Below are positions 60,600 through 64,000 of a DNA stretch of 64,000 nucleotides, one piece after another. Position numbers and translations under genes: made by a program. Position 1 is the stretch's first letter. The number at the start of each line of letters is the position of its first letter. The notes under the pieces were generated by a model. It made no database searches. It saw only the letters and a program-made list of their open reading frames with translations, and was not told the DNA's origin. Source of the DNA: Magicicada septendecula (Eukaryota; Arthropoda; Insecta; Hemiptera; Cicadidae); the NCBI GenBank assembly GCA_034769895.1, contig CM068372.1, positions 233,758,843 to 233,822,842 of the forward strand. Direction: 5' to 3'.

Positions 60600-63045
60600 A
60601 TACCCCCCCCCCCAATGAGAAGTCTTCTGTCGAAACAGAAGAATTCTCATTGCTAAAACCCCTAAGAGGACCGGTGAGGATATGGTGCCAACAACCCCCC
60701 ATTTGTTCTTATACCTCATGGGTAAACGACCCCCCTGGCTCGGTGACTATGGACGCATCTGAACGAGATCACTGGACTTCCCTGTAAGAGATACCAACAC
60801 CGAAAAATCGACCAGACACGCACCACAGCGCACCTCACCTTCTATCATGCTATCCCAAAAATCCAAATCCCCGGCTTATATCATGCCAGATCCTCAACCG
60901 ATATGTTCCCCCTTGCATGCAAACTGGGTCGCCTTTGGCAAATACTGGGCGCATACATACACCTATAATATTTTTTAAACAAACTCATCCTTTAAAAGTT
61001 CAAAATCAGATTGTATCAAAACAAAACAAAATCTCTTATCTGAATGGATTAAATCTCTTTGTTATTATTACAAAAAAAAAATAAAATAAATTGAATATTT
61101 AATTAAAATATGAACTGCCTTATCTTAACATTTGATTATATACATATATCGTAAACAATATAATTCCATAACACTATTAATACACATAAATAATAATACT
61201 ACCAAAAATGCAAAACATCAATTTAATGGCAGGCACAAAAAGTATATACAAATATATATATATTTTTTTTTCTCTACTACCCCCCTTTTAATCCCTTAAC
61301 CCCTGATACCCGTTACATATTCATGTGTTCTGCGCTAGGCATCTTGGCCCTCGCAGACCTCAATCTAGCCGTAATCACATCTCCCTCGTGACCTGTAACT
61401 GGGTCACCGCCCATCCACACTCACTATTACCCCCCCCCTAGACTATGGCGTCTAGTTGCTTTCACAAGGACTGATGCGGAAGGGGTGGACATTTTTTTCT
61501 TTTATTCCACCCCCATCCTTGCTTCGGCGTTACAATAAAATTCGGTATTATACCTACTAGTCTCTATTTATACACCCCTAATGGACTACCACCCCTATCT
61601 GGGTGAAAATAGCCCTGTTCCAAAATTAGGTAGATTCCCCAAAAAATAACCCCCCTACTAAATCTAAAAAACCACCGGGTTGACCAAATAAAACAAACCA
61701 CAAGCCGGTTATATCGAGTAAAATTTATGATTTGCCACAATTAACTACTTTCACGGTCATGATCCGGTGAGGTCATGACCGCACTTAGGTGGGGAATCTA
61801 CAGTTAAAACATAAAAACTAGGTTGACATTTATAAAAGGTTACTTGAACAGTAATATACACATCTTAGGTTCCCACACATTATCTTAGCCTGAACATTTT
61901 TTATTATACCCATACAAAATTTCCTTCAGTATTCAGTTTTAAATGAATATTTTAATAATTTAAATCATTATTTACATCAATTAGTATTTACTTTATAATT
62001 CCAATTTGAATTCGAATGAAAATAAAGTTCAGTTCATTATTACAAGTTCCTTATTGAAATCATCTTCTCTATTAATTTAATTACCAAATTAATGTAATTA
62101 TATTTATTTCTCACACTCTGAGTTGCAGTAATTACCTCATCATTATTTTGTCTGTAAAATTTTAATTTCAATTCTTTTATGTCACAATAAGATTTTACTC
62201 AAGATACTGATTCATCAAGCTACAGCAGTTATCAGCTTCCACACCTGGCTATGCACATTAGTCAAAACATTCAACACACTGTTTACATAAACACTTGTAT
62301 GCCAGACTTGTGTTATAAACACAGATATAACCACTCAACATTCTGCTTACCTCACCTCTAACAGCTGTACTGCACTTTTCAATTTTTATAAATCTCACAG
62401 TTCACATATTTAACAAGGTCTATTTATTACAGTTCAAACCAAATATAATTTTAATTCACCCTTTTAGTTATTATTACTTTTTTTTAATTACCGTTTTCAT
62501 TTAATACCATTATCTCAATTCATTTTTATTATTGAATCAAAATTTTTTCACACCAGTAAATATTTTATTTTATCTAATTGGTATTGGAAGCTTTATACTT
62601 ACAGTACATTATTCATCTACTAACACAAAAACAAAATATACACACCAATATCTCCACGTAACCTCTGAAACATTTAACAACAATGTTATTTCATATCACA
62701 CAATTTGACATTTATTTATTAATTAATATCAAATCTCATAAAACAATTTAAATCTATTGGAAAATTCAACCATATAACGTTTAAGTCAAGCAAAATATTT
62801 AAACATTTTAAATTATTTTAATTAGATCAATTATTGAAAACGCAACATTTTAATTACTTTCACTCATTGCAATAATTACAACTCATTCCAAATTATTTTT
62901 GTTATTTATTTAGGCTGCAAAATATAAATATTATTATTATTATCATCACAACAAGTTCTACTACATACATACATTGTTTCTCTAACATTTTATAATACAT
63001 ACACTTAAATTCACTACACTTATTTACAAAATATCACTATAATAT
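60600..63045 (-). mobile_element. Interior of second LTR element, cut by a Penelope
   Basis: Homologous to 25907-28110. It has the same order: C-run/polypurine complement, hairpin, conserved block (ggatatgg..gccaacaacccc, ctcggtgact, ggacttcc), then a long G-poor stretch, and near 63020 atttacaaaatat as at 28090. No ORF1 or ORF2 equivalent is reached before the Penelope junction. Sequence divergence is high, so this is a related family, not a recent copy. Confidence 0.7.
60613..60652 (-). other. Conserved 18-bp stem with UUCG loop
   Basis: Arms 60613-60630 and 60635-60652 pair with one mismatch. The loop is UUCG on the minus strand. The outer eight pairs are the same as at 25916-25955; the inner pairs are different but still pair. 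Confidence 0.8.
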
Positions 63046-63113
63046 TGACGACTCGGAACACTAAGTTTTTTATAAGTAAAAACGTAAAGTTTTACCTTAC
63101 AGCCTAAACCGGC

Positions 63114-63138
63114 TTTCACCTATAGAAGGCTTCATCAG
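63114..63138 (-). ncRNA. Hammerhead-like core, right-hand Penelope
   Basis: Minus strand: CTGATGA, one unpaired A, GCCT/AGGT stem with a five-base loop, GAAA. Flanking agcctc and gccggtttaggct could take part in further stems. The layout matches the other Penelope ends. Confidence 0.4.
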
Positions 63139-64000
63139 AGGCTGTCGTAAGTAGCGTTGTTCGTCTTGTTGTTGGCGACGAGATAGTGTTTCGAAAGATC
63201 GAAGCTGTGTGTGTGTGGTGAGATGTGTTCGAATAATGCGTGCGATTTGAATTGTGTCTGTTCGTTTAGGATGTCGTTTTTATTTGTTTTTGTGTGTTTG
63301 TATATTTCTAATTGTTCTAGAGTGTCTAGTTTTCGGCCTTTTGTGTGTACGTGTAGTATGTTCATGTTATTGTCGATGTTTTTATATGTGTGGTTTGCTT
63401 CAATGAGGTGGTTTGCGAAGGTAGATTCTGTAGTGGTGTGGAGTGCTTTTGTGTGTTCAATGTATCTCTGTTTGAAGCTACGTCCTGTCTGGCCTATGTA
63501 GAATTTATTGCAATTTGAACAATTTAGCTTATATACACCGGGTAGATCGAATTTGTTTTGTGCTTTGGGCATGCGTTTTGATAGTGTGTGTTCTGTTTTG
63601 TTAGTAGTTTTGTAAGCGATTCTGTATCCTGCTTTTTTGAATTTGTGGGTAATTTTTTCTGTTTGTTTGTTGATGTATGTTAGTGTTATGAATTTGTTGT
63701 TTCTGTCTTTGTCTGTTGTTTGTTTTGTGTTTTGTGTAGGAGTTTACTGACTATTGTTCTGTCATAACCGTTAGATTCTGCTAGATATTTTATCGTGTTT
63801 AGTTCGTCTTTGTAGTCTATTTCATCTAAGGGGATGTTGTTAAGTCTATGTATCATGGTTCTAAAAGCAGCTAGTTTGTGTTGTATTGGGTGATTGGAGG
63901 TGTTGTGTATTAGTGTGTCAGTTGTAGTTGGTTTTCTGTATATACTGAATTTGTGCCTGTGTTCTAGTTTTGTGATGGAGAGGTCTAAGAAGTTTATGGT
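63135..64000 (-). pseudogene. Penelope RT thumb/GIY-YIG C-terminal region, partial
   Basis: Entering from the window end, the minus strand reads INFLDLSITKLEHRHKFSIY, RKPTTTDTLIHNTSNHP, HKLAAFRTMIHRLNNIPLDE, RTIVSKLL, the region after the RT core. A frameshift near 63735 leads into KFITLTYINKQTEKI and KFKKAGYRIAYKTTNKTE. It continues to the endonuclease: GVYKLNCSNCNKFYIGQTGR, a GIY-YIG motif with two CxxC-like Cys, then a tail ending at 63135. The RT catalytic part lies outside the window. The last 145 residues are open. Confidence 0.85.

Larger units (their letters stand above)
63048..64000 (-). mobile_element. Penelope-like element running off the window
   Basis: The 3' end and coding tail of a Penelope element on the minus strand, of the same family as the fragment at 468-810. 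It lies within the second LTR element. Its hammerhead-like core is at 63114-63138. Confidence 0.85.

Noticed and set aside
1-64000. tRNA, rRNA or bacterial endosymbiont sequence
   Set aside because: No cloverleaf with A and B boxes, no rRNA core motifs and no bacterial-style gene clusters were found by eye.

Overview
The window is eukaryotic and almost certainly insect nuclear DNA. It is AT-rich, has spliced exons with GT/AG junctions, microsatellites, and mariner, pogo, hAT, Penelope and LTR elements. There is no operon structure. The element mix would suit a large-genome insect, possibly hemipteroid, but I cannot name the species.

The only recognisable host gene is NFU1, the mitochondrial iron-sulfur cluster scaffold protein, on the + strand. 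Six exons are visible: 8815-8855, 10302-10470, 14687-14821, 53710-53824, 54302-54405 and 57741-57857. Reading phases agree at every junction and encode 227 residues ending just after the CxxC domain. The last exon was not found and probably lies beyond 64000. Intron 3 is about 38.9 kb and is nearly all transposon.

Layout. 1-7340: old dispersed and tandem repeats holding a Penelope 3' fragment (468-810) and a 4.67-kb DNA transposon (943-5611) with roughly 600-bp inverted repeats. 7340-8814: upstream region of NFU1 with two Penelope-related fold-backs. 11718-14543: hAT element in intron 2. Intron 3 then holds, in order: a decayed pogo/Tigger-like element (16555-17949); a minus-strand Penelope element (18926-24201) split by a pogo/Tigger (21377-23761); a mariner remnant (24240-24698) split by an LTR element (24699-30828); a CGGBP1-like hAT (30887-33936); a second pogo/Tigger (35767-39443) split by a DD41D mariner (37689-39007); unassigned repeats; two head-to-head Penelope copies (43392-51480), one split by a GTF2IRD2-like hAT (43982-47086) that itself carries a 264-bp fold-back MITE; and a DD34D mariner (52340-53415). 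After exon 5 there is an internally deleted mariner (55565-56503). After exon 6 comes a second LTR element related to the first (59368 to about 63045), followed by a Penelope element that runs off the window (63048-64000).

Nearly every transposase or reverse transcriptase reading frame is broken by one to a few frameshifts or stops, so the window is a record of nested insertions, not a set of active genes. The most unusual structures are: an 18-bp stem with a UUCG loop (element sense) kept next to the polypurine tract of both LTR elements; a pol-less LTR element with two abutting ORFs and a cytosine-starved sense strand; the inverted Penelope pair that share the same frameshifts; and hammerhead-like motifs at the ends of several Penelope copies.
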